Source: Arthrobacter sp. OAP107
GTDB taxonomy: Bacteria > Actinomycetota > Actinomycetes > Actinomycetales > Micrococcaceae
Assembly (NCBI RefSeq): GCF_040546765.1
Contig: NZ_JBEPOK010000001.1
Location: 1,550,001 to 1,614,000 of the forward strand
Direction of reading: 5' to 3'
Length of the DNA stretch: 64,000 nucleotides
Part shown: positions 36,753 through 45,193 of the stretch, one piece after another
Position numbering within the stretch: the first letter of the stretch is position 1
Layout: each line of letters starts with the position of its first letter
Notes under the pieces: model-generated
The model's database searches: none
Told to the model about the DNA's origin: nothing
The model's input: only the letters and a program-made list of their open reading frames with translations
Made by a program: the position numbers and the translations under genes

Positions 36753-38530
36753 TGACGGAGACACTCTTCGGCGGACCCACCCTGCCCCCGGCTTACCCGG
36801 AACGTGCAGCCTGGGGAACCGCCCCGAAGCTCCGTGCCTGGCAGCAGGAAGCACTGGATCTCTACTTCAGCAAGTCCCCGCGGGATTTCATGGCCGTGGC
36901 CACCCCCGGCGCCGGCAAGACCACCTTCGCGCTCAGGGTGGCCTCGATGCTGATCGAGGCCGGCACGGTGAACCGCGTGACCATCGTCGCGCCCACCGAC
37001 CACCTGAAGCGGCAGTGGGCCGACGCCGCTGCGCGCGTCGGCATCGCCATTGACCCAAACTTCAAGAATTCGGACGGCCAGCACGGCCGGGGGTTTATCG
37101 GCGTGGCCGTGACCTACGCGCAGGTGGCCAGCAAGCCCATGCTGCACCGGGCCAAGACCGAGGCCGCCCGCACCCTGGTGATTCTTGACGAAATCCACCA
37201 CGGCGGCGAGGCACTGTCCTGGGGCGACGGCCTCCGCGAGGCCTTTGATCCCGCGGCCCGGCGGCTGTCGCTGACCGGTACCCCGTTCAGGTCGGACACC
37301 TCGCCCATTCCGTTCGTGGAGTACACCGAGGACCGCGAGGGCATCCGGCGCTCCAAGTCGGACTATACCTACGGCTACGGCAACGCGCTGCGCGACCACG
37401 TGGTTCGTCCGGTGATCTTCATGGCGTACTCGGGGCAGATGCGCTGGCGCACCAGTGCCGGTGACGAGATGGCCGCCTCCCTCGGCGAGGCGGCAGTCAC
37501 CAAGGACATCACGTCACAGGCCTGGCGCACCGCCCTGAACCCGGCGGGGGAATGGATTCCCGCCGTTCTGGCGCAAGCCGACAAACGGCTCAGCGAGGTC
37601 CGGCGCACCGTTCCCGACGCCGGCGGCCTGGTGATCGCCACCGACCACGAGGACGCCCGGGCGTACGCCGGCCAGCTCAAGAAGATCACTGGCCAATCGC
37701 CGACCGTGATTCTGTCCGATGATGCCAAGGCCTCAAACAAGATTGAGGAGTTCAGCGCGGGCGACAAGCGCTGGATGGTCGCCGTGCGAATGGTGTCCGA
37801 AGGCGTGGACGTACCGCGCCTTTCGGTGGGCGTCTATGCCACATCCACCTCTACTCCCTTGTTCTTCGCCCAGGCAGTGGGGCGCTTCGTGCGTTCCCGG
37901 AAGCGCGGCGAGACGGCCTCGGTCTTCCTGCCGTCCGTTCCCCAGCTGATGGCGCTCGCCAACAGCATGGAAGCCGAACGCGACCACGCCCTGGACCGGC
38001 CGCAGAACGACGACCCTGACGGCCTGATGGACCTCGAAGAATCGCTGATGGACGAGGCGAACCGCGAGGAGAAGGCCTCGGACAGCCTGACCAAGGGCAA
38101 GTTCGAAGCACTGGACTCGCAGGCCTCCTTCGACCGCGTGCTGTTCGACGGCGGCGAATTCGGAACCGGGGGCGATATCGGCTCCGAGGACGAACTCGAC
38201 TTCCTCGGCATTCCCGGCCTGCTGGACGCTGAACAGGTCGGCGTGCTGCTGCGCCAGCGCCAACACGAGCAGCAGGGCAGGAAGAAGCGCCAGGGTCCGG
38301 CAGCCGAGCCCGCCGGACCGGCAATACCCGACCACCGGATGCTGATGGACCTGCGGAACGAGCTGGCAAAGAACGTGGCGGCCTGGTCTGCGAGGACGGG
38401 CACCCCACACGGCGTGGTGCACACGAAGCTGCGGACCGTCTGCGGCGGCCCGCCTGTGGCACAGGCGAACGAGGAGCAGCTCCAGTCCAGGCTGAAGAAG
38501 CTCCAGGACTGGTTCATCGGCCGGAAATAG
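36752..38530 (+). CDS. DEAD/DEAH-box superfamily 2 helicase
   Basis: 592-residue SF2 helicase of the XPB/SSL2-like branch. Motif I is ATPGAGKTTFALR (about residue 50), motif Ia VTIVAPTDHLKRQW, motif II VILDEIHHGG (DEIH), motif III LSLTGTPFRSD, motif V EGVDVPRLSVGVYAT and motif VI QAVGRFVRSRKRG. A C-terminal region (PDHRMLMDLRNELAKNVAAW) has helical content and is shared by the actinobacterial group. Its substrate is unknown. It is translationally coupled to DUF3039. Confidence 0.9.
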   Translation: MTETLFGGPTLPPAYPERAAWGTAPKLRAWQQEALDLYFSKSPRDFMAVATPGAGKTTFALRVASMLIEAGTVNRVTIVAPTDHLKRQWADAAARVGIAIDPNFKNSDGQHGRGFIGVAVTYAQVASKPMLHRAKTEAARTLVILDEIHHGGEALSWGDGLREAFDPAARRLSLTGTPFRSDTSPIPFVEYTEDREGIRRSKSDYTYGYGNALRDHVVRPVIFMAYSGQMRWRTSAGDEMAASLGEAAVTKDITSQAWRTALNPAGEWIPAVLAQADKRLSEVRRTVPDAGGLVIATDHEDARAYAGQLKKITGQSPTVILSDDAKASNKIEEFSAGDKRWMVAVRMVSEGVDVPRLSVGVYATSTSTPLFFAQAVGRFVRSRKRGETASVFLPSVPQLMALANSMEAERDHALDRPQNDDPDGLMDLEESLMDEANREEKASDSLTKGKFEALDSQASFDRVLFDGGEFGTGGDIGSEDELDFLGIPGLLDAEQVGVLLRQRQHEQQGRKKRQGPAAEPAGPAIPDHRMLMDLRNELAKNVAAWSARTGTPHGVVHTKLRTVCGGPPVAQANEEQLQSRLKKLQDWFIGRK

Positions 38531-38542
38531 ACCGGCAGGGCT

Positions 38543-39178
38543 CTATTCGAGGTCCACGCCGCCCAGTTCCATTTCGGCGTAGGTGTCCTCGAGGTCGTCG
38601 GCGATGCCCGCCGTCAGCCGCTTGATCACGGTGACGGAGTAGCCGGCCTGGACCGCATCCAGTGAAGTGGCCATGACGCAGTGGTCGGTGGCGAGGCCCA
38701 CCACCACGACGTCTTCCACGTCGTGGCTCTGCAGCCAGTCATCGAGGCCGATCGCATCTTCCTCCGGAGCGTAGCCGGGATCGGCGGCCCCGGGCAGGCT
38801 ACCCGGCTGCCGTTCGCCGGTGGGGACGGCGTCCTCCGGTGCCAGCAGGCCCTCGAACCCGGAGTAGGCCGCGGTATAGAGGCCCTTGTGGAAGTACGCC
38901 TGGATGTGCTCGGTGTCCAGCTCCGGATGCAGCTCGGCCCCCCGGGTGCCGGCCACGCAGTGCGGCGGCCAGGTGTCCTTGAAATCCGGGGCTTCCGAGA
39001 AATGGGTGCCTGGATCGACGTGCCAGTCCTGCGTGGCCACGATGTGGTCGAACTGGCCGTGGTGGTTCTCGACGTACTCGCTGATGGCCCCGGCCACTGC
39101 GGCTCCGCCCTCCACCGGCAGCGCGCCGCCCTCGCAGAAATCGTTCTGGACGTCGACGATGATGAGTGCCCGTGCCAT
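38543..39178 (-). CDS. pncA: Nicotinamidase (isochorismatase family)
   Basis: Hydrolyses nicotinamide to nicotinate for NAD salvage. 211 residues: catalytic Asp in LIIVDVQNDFCEGGALPV, metal ligands in ATQDWHVDPGTHFSE (D-x-H), the active Lys in YFHKGLYTAAYSGF and the nucleophile Cys in VGLATDHCVMATSLDA. Its AGGAG-preceded ATG is 19 nt after the pncB stop, so the next enzyme of the pathway is encoded in the same unit. Convergent with the helicase. Confidence 0.93.
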   Translation of the reverse strand: MARALIIVDVQNDFCEGGALPVEGGAAVAGAISEYVENHHGQFDHIVATQDWHVDPGTHFSEAPDFKDTWPPHCVAGTRGAELHPELDTEHIQAYFHKGLYTAAYSGFEGLLAPEDAVPTGERQPGSLPGAADPGYAPEEDAIGLDDWLQSHDVEDVVVVGLATDHCVMATSLDAVQAGYSVTVIKRLTAGIADDLEDTYAEMELGGVDLE

Positions 39179-39197
39179 CAGTTCTCCTCAGTTCTCT

Positions 39198-40526
39198 TCA
39201 GTTGTCCTCATAGAGCGTCGGGATGGCCGGCTCGCCACGGTGCAGGCGGTGGACCACTGCCGGGAGTTCGGCGAGCGAGTCAGCGTGGCGCTGCCGGGCC
39301 CGCAGGACGCCTTCGTGGCCGGTCCAGCCCGGCAGGAGTTCGCCGTTCTTGATGAACTGCTGCAGGAGAGTACGGTCGTTGCCGTCATCCGCGGGCCGGT
39401 GGCCCACGCCGATGAGCTCCTGGGTGGCCGTGCCGTTGTCGTTGAGCCGGCGGAGGGCGTACTTCCGGCCGCCCTTGCTGGTCTTGTTCTTGGCGGTCTT
39501 GGCGACCGGGACGAACTCCCCGGCGTCGTTGGTCCGGCTGACCAGCTTGTAGACCATGCTGGCCGTGGGCGCTCCGGAGCCGGTCACCAGGGAGGTGCCC
39601 ACCCCGTACGAGTCAACGGGGGCGGACTGCAGTGCCGCAATGGCGTATTCGTCCAGGTCCGAGGTCACCGTGATGCGGGTGTGCTCGTTGCCCAGTTCAT
39701 CCAGTAGCTGCCGGACCCACTGCGCCTGCTCCACCAGGTCGCCGGAGTCCAGCCGCACGGCGCCCAACTTGTCCCCGGCAATGTCCACGGCCGTACGGAC
39801 GGCGGTTTCGACGTCGTACGTGTCCACGAGCAGCGAGGTGCCGGCCCCCAGGGAGGCGACCTGGGCCTCAAAGGCGTCCCGCTCGGTGTCATGCAGGAGC
39901 GTGAAGGAGTGGGCGGCGGTGCCCACCGTCTTGAGGCCGTACCGCAGTCCGGCCTCAAGGTTTGAGGTGCTGTCGAAGCCCGCGATGACGGCGGCGCGGG
40001 CGGCAGCCGTGGCTGATTCCTCCTGCGTACGCCGGGAGCCCATCTCGATGCAGGGCCGCTGGCCGGCGGCCATGACCATTCGCGACGCCGCCGAGGCGAT
40101 GGCGCTGTCGTGGTTGAGGACGGACAGGACGTACGTCTCCAGGACGCACGCCTCGGCAAACGTTGATTCGACGATCAGGATGGGGGAGTTGGGGAAGTAC
40201 GCCTCACCCTCGGCATAACCCCAGACGTCGCCGGTGAACCGGAAATCGGCCAGGTAGTCGATGGTCTCCTTATTAACGACGCCGGTGCGCGCCAGGAATT
40301 CGAGTTCCGCCTCGCCGAACCGGAACGCCATGATGCCTTCCAGCAGCCTGCCCGTGCCGCCGACGATCCCGTAGCGACGGCCGTCCGGCAGTCGGCGCGC
40401 GAACGCCTCGAATACGGCCTTGCGGTGGGCGGCGCCGGAATGGAGGGCCCCCTGCAGCATGGTCAGCTCGTAATGGTCGGTGAACAGGGACGTGCGGGGC
40501 TGCTCCCAGCCGGCGGAGTTACTCAC
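39198..40526 (-). CDS. pncB: Nicotinate phosphoribosyltransferase
   Basis: Uses PRPP and ATP to turn nicotinate into nicotinate mononucleotide. 442 residues. Conserved parts are SLFTDHYELTMLQGAL, FEAFARRLPDGRRYGIV, IEMGSRRTQEESATAAARAA, AHSFTLLHDTERDAF and the C-terminal phosphate loop GVGTSLVTGSGAP. GTG 40526 is taken as start, since TAGAGT lies 7 nt upstream and the family N-terminus begins there; the open frame extends further only through the 58-bp repeats. Confidence 0.94.
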   Translation of the reverse strand: MSNSAGWEQPRTSLFTDHYELTMLQGALHSGAAHRKAVFEAFARRLPDGRRYGIVGGTGRLLEGIMAFRFGEAELEFLARTGVVNKETIDYLADFRFTGDVWGYAEGEAYFPNSPILIVESTFAEACVLETYVLSVLNHDSAIASAASRMVMAAGQRPCIEMGSRRTQEESATAAARAAVIAGFDSTSNLEAGLRYGLKTVGTAAHSFTLLHDTERDAFEAQVASLGAGTSLLVDTYDVETAVRTAVDIAGDKLGAVRLDSGDLVEQAQWVRQLLDELGNEHTRITVTSDLDEYAIAALQSAPVDSYGVGTSLVTGSGAPTASMVYKLVSRTNDAGEFVPVAKTAKNKTSKGGRKYALRRLNDNGTATQELIGVGHRPADDGNDRTLLQQFIKNGELLPGWTGHEGVLRARQRHADSLAELPAVVHRLHRGEPAIPTLYEDN

Positions 40527-40533
40527 AAAAATC

Positions 40534-40539
40534 ACTCTA
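40534..40539 (-). promoter_or_regulatory. -10 box of pncB (leaderless)
   Basis: TAGAGT on the minus strand, 7 nt before the GTG. The -35 position falls inside the first 58-bp repeat. Confidence 0.55.
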
Positions 40540-40543
40540 GTCC

Positions 40544-40717
40544 CCACCGGCTCCCACGTCTCGCTTCGCTTCGCCGCGGGGCCCTCGCCGGCGTGGGCCC
40601 ACCACCGGCTCCCACGTCTCGCTTCGCTTCGCCGCGGGGCCCTCGCCGGCGTGGGCCCACCACCGGCTCCCACGTCTCGCTTCGCTTCGCCGCGGGGCCC
40701 TCGCCGGCGTGGGCCCA
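40544..40717. repeat. Three perfect 58-bp tandem repeats
   Basis: Units begin at 40544, 40602 and 40660 and are identical base for base. The unit contains CGCTTCGCTTCGC, GCGGGGCCC and CGCCGGCG; across unit borders CGTGGG and CCCACG form an inverted pair. 58 is not a multiple of three, which argues against a coding role. The array fills most of the space between the divergent pncB and clpS start sites. Confidence 0.97.
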
Positions 40718-40741
40718 TCCGGCGTAGGCCCCGCGGCGCCA

Positions 40742-40747
40742 TAGAAT
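40742..40747 (+). promoter_or_regulatory. -10 box of clpS (leaderless)
   Basis: TAGAAT lies 6 nt before the clpS ATG. Confidence 0.55.
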
Positions 40748-40753
40748 GGACAG

Positions 40754-41131
40754 ATGACCTTAAGCGTTGCGCTCGGCCCTGACACCCAGGAGAGCACCCA
40801 GACCGGAACGGCGGTATCCACCGATGCCCTGACCGCCCCGGACGTCCCTTGGAACCTCGTCATCTGGAATGACCCCGTCAACCTGATGAGCTACGTCAGC
40901 TATGTTTTCCAAAGCTATTTCGGCTACTCGGAAACCAAGGCCAACAAGCTGATGCTCGAGGTCCACAGGAAGGGCCGTTCCATCGTTGCCCACGGCAGCA
41001 AGGAACAGGTGGAGCAGCACGCGGTCGCGATGCACGGGTTCGGCCTGTGGGCCACCGTGGAGAAGGCCACCGGCGGAGACAGCGGGGGCGGCAAAAGCGG
41101 CCCGGGCAAGGGCAAGGGAAAACGTGGCTAA
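40754..41131 (+). CDS. clpS: ATP-dependent Clp protease adaptor ClpS
   Basis: Delivers N-degron proteins to the Clp ATPase. 125 residues: an acidic, disordered N-terminus, then the core PWNLVIWNDPVNLMSYVSYV (N-end-rule pocket Asn-Asp), MLEVHRKGRSIVAHGSKEQV and AVAMHGFGLWATVE. The Gly/Lys-rich tail is extra. The next gene starts 8 nt before its stop. Confidence 0.95.
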   Translation: MTLSVALGPDTQESTQTGTAVSTDALTAPDVPWNLVIWNDPVNLMSYVSYVFQSYFGYSETKANKLMLEVHRKGRSIVAHGSKEQVEQHAVAMHGFGLWATVEKATGGDSGGGKSGPGKGKGKRG

Positions 41132-41690
41132 GGCTTTCAAATACGCACTCAAGGGCATCACCGGTTTCCTGGAACCGGCCGAGCGGGAACTGCTGCGCAG
41201 CCTGTTCGCCGACGTCATCTCCATGCTGGAGCCGACCGACCGCGGTTCGGAGGATCCGCTCACCGCGCTGATCGGGCTGGACATGGAGGTCCGGGAACCG
41301 TCCGACCGTGCCCTCCGGCGGCTGCTCCCCAATGCCGTGAAGGACGACGCCGAGGCCTCCCTTGAGTTCCGCCAGCTCACCGAACGCTCGCTGCGGGAAA
41401 GCAAGATCGGCGCGCTGCGCGCCGCCGCGCTGGGCCTGGACAAGGACGAGCTCGTCCTGACCCCGGCCGATGCCCGGCACTGGTCCACGGCGCTGAACGA
41501 CGTGCGGCTGGTGCTCGCCGAGCGGCTCGACATCCGGGACGAAGCGGACGCCGACCACGTCCACCAGATGCAGGACTGGTCCCAGGCCGAGGACGTGGAA
41601 AGCTACCTGGCCCTGGTCTACAACTTCACCACGTGGCTGCAGGAGTCGCTGGTGCAGGCGATGCTGCAGTCACTGGACACGCGGGCCTGA
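41124..41690 (+). CDS. DUF2017 protein
   Basis: 188 residues, mostly helical and acidic: FLEPAERELLRSLFADVISM, VREPSDRALRRLLPNAVKDD and DVESYLALVYNFTTWLQESL are the conserved actinobacterial blocks. GTG 41124 overlaps clpS by 8 nt; the upstream part of the open frame is a clpS shadow. ClpS-DUF2017 pairing is constant in actinobacteria, but a biochemical role is not known to me. Confidence 0.88.
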   Translation: MAKAFKYALKGITGFLEPAERELLRSLFADVISMLEPTDRGSEDPLTALIGLDMEVREPSDRALRRLLPNAVKDDAEASLEFRQLTERSLRESKIGALRAAALGLDKDELVLTPADARHWSTALNDVRLVLAERLDIRDEADADHVHQMQDWSQAEDVESYLALVYNFTTWLQESLVQAMLQSLDTRA

Positions 41691-41833
41691 GGGGTCCCGG
41701 CGCCGGCCGGTTCCTTCGGCCCTGACCGGTTTCGGCTGTGGGCGTTTCGGCCGCCGAATGTGACAAATTCGACATGAGTCGCTCGCCACAAGTGATGGCC
41801 GCACCTCACGGGAAGACCTATCCTCAAATAATC

Positions 41834-42859
41834 ATGACTTCAGCATCGAGCATGGATCCGGCAGCGGGAGCTGCAGCGGAGTCCGCAACGGCCGACGGCG
41901 TAAATGTGGGATCGCTGCCGATCGGCGTCTTCGACTCCGGGGTCGGCGGCCTGACGGTGGCGCGGTCGATCATCGACCAGCTGCCCAACGAATCCATCCT
42001 CTATGTCGGCGACACCGCCCACGGCCCGTACGGGCCGCTGCCCATCGCGGAGGTGCGCGCCAACGCGCTCGGTGTCATGGACGAACTCGTGGATTCCGGC
42101 GTCAAGCTGCTCACCATCGCCTGCAACTCGGCGTCGGCCGCTGTGCTTCGTGACGCCCGTGAGCGCTACACGGCCCGCTACGGCATCCCCGTCATCGAAG
42201 TGATCCAGCCGGCCGTGCGCCGCGCCGTCGCGGCCACCCGCACCGGGCGGGTAGGCGTGATCGGCACCTCCGCCACGGTGGGGTCCAGGGCCTACGAGGA
42301 CACGTTCGCCGCCGCGCCTGACCTGGAGATCACCTCCGTGGCCTGCCCGGCATTCGTGCCCTATGTGGAGGCCGGCATCACCACCGGCCCGGAACTGCTG
42401 GACGTCGCCCGCGAGTACCTGGAACCGCTGAAGGCAGCGGGCGTGGACACCGTTGTGCTGGGCTGCACGCACTATCCGCTGCTGACCGGCGTGATCTCCT
42501 ACGTCATGGGCGAGGACGTCACCCTGGTCTCAAGCGCCGAGGAAACGGCCAAGGACGTCTACCGGGCCCTTGCCAGCAACGGCCTCGAACGGACGGACCC
42601 GGCACGGCCCGAGCACAGCTTCATCGCCACCGGCGATCCGGGCCAGTTCGAGGCCCTGGCCCGCAGGTTCCTCGGCCCGGAGGTGCTCAGCGTCAAGCAC
42701 GTGGACCACGTTGCGGCACAGTACCCCACGGGCAGCCTGGCCCGGATCACCCCTGAAATGATCGCCGCCGCGCGGAAGGCGGCCGCCCGCCCGCGCATCT
42801 CCAACTTCGTGGAGCAGGCTGCCGGCAGCGGCGCAGCCCCCCGGGGGTCCTTCCTGTGA
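41834..42859 (+). CDS. murI: Glutamate racemase
   Basis: Makes D-glutamate for peptidoglycan. 341 residues, with an N-terminal extension of about 25 residues. The two catalytic cysteines are in LLTIACNSASAAVL and VVLGCTHYPLLTG; IGVFDSGVGGLTV and YVGDTAHGPYGPLP complete the family pattern. ATG 41834 is chosen (TATCCT 9 nt upstream); ATG 41852 in frame is possible. A 4-nt overlap joins it to the next gene. Confidence 0.93.
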   Translation: MTSASSMDPAAGAAAESATADGVNVGSLPIGVFDSGVGGLTVARSIIDQLPNESILYVGDTAHGPYGPLPIAEVRANALGVMDELVDSGVKLLTIACNSASAAVLRDARERYTARYGIPVIEVIQPAVRRAVAATRTGRVGVIGTSATVGSRAYEDTFAAAPDLEITSVACPAFVPYVEAGITTGPELLDVAREYLEPLKAAGVDTVVLGCTHYPLLTGVISYVMGEDVTLVSSAEETAKDVYRALASNGLERTDPARPEHSFIATGDPGQFEALARRFLGPEVLSVKHVDHVAAQYPTGSLARITPEMIAAARKAAARPRISNFVEQAAGSGAAPRGSFL

Positions 42860-43653
42860 AGCTCACCATCGTCGGCTGCACCGGCTCATTTCCCGGCCCC
42901 GGATCACCCGCCTCCTGTTACCTGCTGACCGCCAACGACGGCGAACGGGTGTGGAAGGTGGTCATGGACCTCGGCAGCGGAGCCCTCGGCGCCATCCAGC
43001 GGTACACCGACCTGGAGGACATCGACGCGATCTTCCTCACGCACCTGCACCCGGACCACTGCATGGACCTGTGCGGCCTGCACGTGGCGGTGCGCTGGAA
43101 GCCGGGCGGCTGGGACCGGGGGAGAATCCCCGTCTGGGGCCCTGCCGCCACCGCCGACAGGATGGCCACAGCCTACGGCCTGGATCTCGATCCCGGGATG
43201 CACGAGGAGTTCGACTTCACCAACTGGACCGAGCGCCAGTCCGTCACTGTTGGCCCTTTCACCGTGACGCCGTTCGCCGTGAACCACCCGGTGGAGGAGG
43301 CCTACGCGCTGCGCGTGGAGGTGACCGAGCAGGACGCCGCCGGAAATGCCGTGACCCGCGTCCTGACCTATTCAGGTGACACCGATTCGTGCCGCGGGCT
43401 GGAGGAAGCGGCCAAGGACGCCGACCTCTTCCTCTGTGAAGCAGCCTTCGAGGAAGGCCGCGACGACGGCATCAAGGACGTCCACCTGACCGGCAAACGG
43501 GCCGCCGAGGCAGCCACCGCCGCCGGTGCCCGCCGCCTGCTCCTCACCCACATTCCGGTGTGGACATCGCAGACCAAGGTCATGGCCGAGGCGCGGCCCG
43601 CCTTTGCCGGTGATGTGGCCGTTGCTGTGGCGGGCGTGCACTACACAGTCTGA
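42856..43653 (+). CDS. MBL-fold phosphodiesterase of the Rv1339 type
   Basis: 265-residue metallo-beta-lactamase fold. Metal ligands are in FLTHLHPDHCMDLCGLHV (HxHxDH), AVNHPVEEAYALRVE and YSGDTDSCRGL, with the last His in LLLTHIPVW. The start MKLTIVGCTGSFPGPGSPAS matches the M. tuberculosis Rv1339 group, for which cyclic-AMP phosphodiesterase activity has been reported, and the murI-MBL-rph order is the same. The activity here is by homology. The GTG start overlaps the murI stop. Confidence 0.88.
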   Translation: MKLTIVGCTGSFPGPGSPASCYLLTANDGERVWKVVMDLGSGALGAIQRYTDLEDIDAIFLTHLHPDHCMDLCGLHVAVRWKPGGWDRGRIPVWGPAATADRMATAYGLDLDPGMHEEFDFTNWTERQSVTVGPFTVTPFAVNHPVEEAYALRVEVTEQDAAGNAVTRVLTYSGDTDSCRGLEEAAKDADLFLCEAAFEEGRDDGIKDVHLTGKRAAEAATAAGARRLLLTHIPVWTSQTKVMAEARPAFAGDVAVAVAGVHYTV

Positions 43654-43679
43654 CGTGCGCTGTCGGCCTGGAGCCTCGA

Positions 43680-43685
43680 TAAGCT
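43680..43685 (+). promoter_or_regulatory. -10 box of rph (leaderless)
   Basis: TAAGCT lies 6 nt before the rph ATG. Confidence 0.45.
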
Positions 43686-43691
43686 AAAGGC

Positions 43692-44450
43692 ATGACTTCC
43701 GAAGCAACCACTGCCCCCGTCATCCGTGCCGACGGCCGCACCCCTGACCAGCTCCGGCCCATCAGCATCACCCGTGGCTGGTCCAAGCAGGCCGAGGGAT
43801 CGGCCCTCATCGAGTTCGGCAACACCCGGGTCCTGTGCACCGCTTCCCTCACCGAAGGCGTTCCGCGGTGGCTCAAGGGCGAGGGCCGCGGCTGGGTGAC
43901 AGCCGAGTACGCCATGCTCCCGCGGGCCACCAACACCCGGTCCGACCGTGAGTCCGTCAAGGGCAAGATCGGCGGCCGCACGCACGAGATCTCCCGCCTG
44001 ATCGGGCGCTCGCTGCGTTCCATTATTGACACCAAGGCCCTGGGCGAGAACACCATTGTGCTGGACTGCGATGTCCTGCAGGCCGACGGCGGGACCCGGA
44101 CCGCGGCCATTACCGGCGCCTATGTGGCGCTCGCAGAGGCCATCCGCTTTGCCCGCGAGAACAAGATGATCGCCCGCAACGCCCAGCCCCTGATCGACAC
44201 CATCGCTGCCGTATCCGTGGGGATCATCGACGGCATCCCCATGCTGGACCTGCCGTACATCGAGGATGTGCGCGCCGAAACCGACATGAACGTCGTGGTG
44301 ACCGGCTCCGGCAAGTTCGTGGAGGTCCAGGGCACGGCCGAAGGCGCACCCTTTGACCGGGACGAGCTCAACAAGCTCCTGGACCTGGCCCTGCTGGGGA
44401 CAGAACAGCTGGCCGCCATCCAGCGCGAGACCTTGGCCGAAGCGCCGTGA
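43692..44450 (+). CDS. rph: Ribonuclease PH
   Basis: Phosphorolytic 3' exoribonuclease that trims tRNA precursors. 252 residues with RADGRTPDQLRPISITRGW, GNTRVLCTASLTEGVP, GWVTAEYAMLPRATNTRSDR, the phosphate-binding EISRLIGRSLRSIID and DCDVLQADGGTRTAAITGAY. Its stop overlaps rdgB by 4 nt. Confidence 0.95.
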   Translation: MTSEATTAPVIRADGRTPDQLRPISITRGWSKQAEGSALIEFGNTRVLCTASLTEGVPRWLKGEGRGWVTAEYAMLPRATNTRSDRESVKGKIGGRTHEISRLIGRSLRSIIDTKALGENTIVLDCDVLQADGGTRTAAITGAYVALAEAIRFARENKMIARNAQPLIDTIAAVSVGIIDGIPMLDLPYIEDVRAETDMNVVVTGSGKFVEVQGTAEGAPFDRDELNKLLDLALLGTEQLAAIQRETLAEAP

Positions 44451-45109
44451 GCGGCGACAACGCTGTGAGCGGCGGACCTGCACCCCGGCTGGTGCTGGCC
44501 ACCCGCAATGCCGGGAAACTGCGGGAGCTGCGTGAGCTGCTGCGCGGGCAGATCCCGGGGCTCGACGTCGACACGCAGGTAGTGGACGCGGCCGCCGTCG
44601 GAGCCCCCGACGTCGCGGAAACCGGGGTGACGTTTGCGGAGAACTCGCTGCTGAAGGCGCGGGCTGTGGCTGAGGCCACGGGGCTGGTCGCCATCGCCGA
44701 CGACTCGGGGCTGGCCGTGGATGTCCTCGGCGGCGCACCGGGGATTTTCTCCGCGCGCTGGGCGGGCCGCCATGGTGATGACGACGCGAACCTGAACCTG
44801 CTGCTGGCCCAGCTGGCCGACGTGCCGGACGGCCACCGCGGCGCCGCGTTCGTGTGCGCTGCGGCGCTCGCCGTACCGGCGTCGGCATCCGGTGACGGTG
44901 CCCGCGAAGTGGTGGAGTACGGGCAGCTGGCCGGCACGCTGCTGCGCGAGCCGCGGGGAGAAGGCGGGTTCGGCTACGACCCCGTCCTGGAGCCCCTGGG
45001 CCTGGACCGGAGCTGCGCCGAGCTCAGCCCGGAGGAGAAGAACGCCATCAGCCACCGCGGGCTGGCGTTCCGTGCGCTGCTTCCCTCGATCGTCGAGGCC
45101 CTGCGGTAA
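44447..45109 (+). CDS. rdgB: XTP/dITP diphosphatase
   Basis: Ham1-family pyrophosphatase that hydrolyses non-canonical purine nucleoside triphosphates. 220 residues: LVLATRNAGKLRELRELL, ETGVTFAENSLLKARA, IADDSGLAVDVLGGAPGIFS and GFGYDPVLEP are the substrate and metal motifs; AISHRGLAFRAL ends the domain. GTG start inside the rph end; the rph-rdgB pair is common. Confidence 0.94.
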   Translation: MSGDNAVSGGPAPRLVLATRNAGKLRELRELLRGQIPGLDVDTQVVDAAAVGAPDVAETGVTFAENSLLKARAVAEATGLVAIADDSGLAVDVLGGAPGIFSARWAGRHGDDDANLNLLLAQLADVPDGHRGAAFVCAAALAVPASASGDGAREVVEYGQLAGTLLREPRGEGGFGYDPVLEPLGLDRSCAELSPEEKNAISHRGLAFRALLPSIVEALR

Positions 45110-45113
45110 ACGG

Positions 45114-45176
45114 CAACGCGGGGTCACTTACCGCCCAATCCGGTCATTCCATTGCGCGCTAAGTGACCCCGCGTTG
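45114..45176. repeat. Palindromic intergenic element, copy 2
   Basis: Arms 45114-45138 and 45152-45176 match as inverted repeats at 23 of 25 positions around a 13-nt loop. The left arm equals the reverse complement of the right arm of copy 1 (10488-10512) over all 25 nt, while the loops differ. It occupies the gap between convergent rdgB and the DedA gene. Neither side has a T-run. Confidence 0.85.
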
Positions 45177-45193
45177 CTGGAGTCCGCGGTATA

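Noticed and set aside
40544..40717. A CRISPR-like array
   Set aside because: The 58-bp units are directly adjacent with no spacers, and no cas gene is present.
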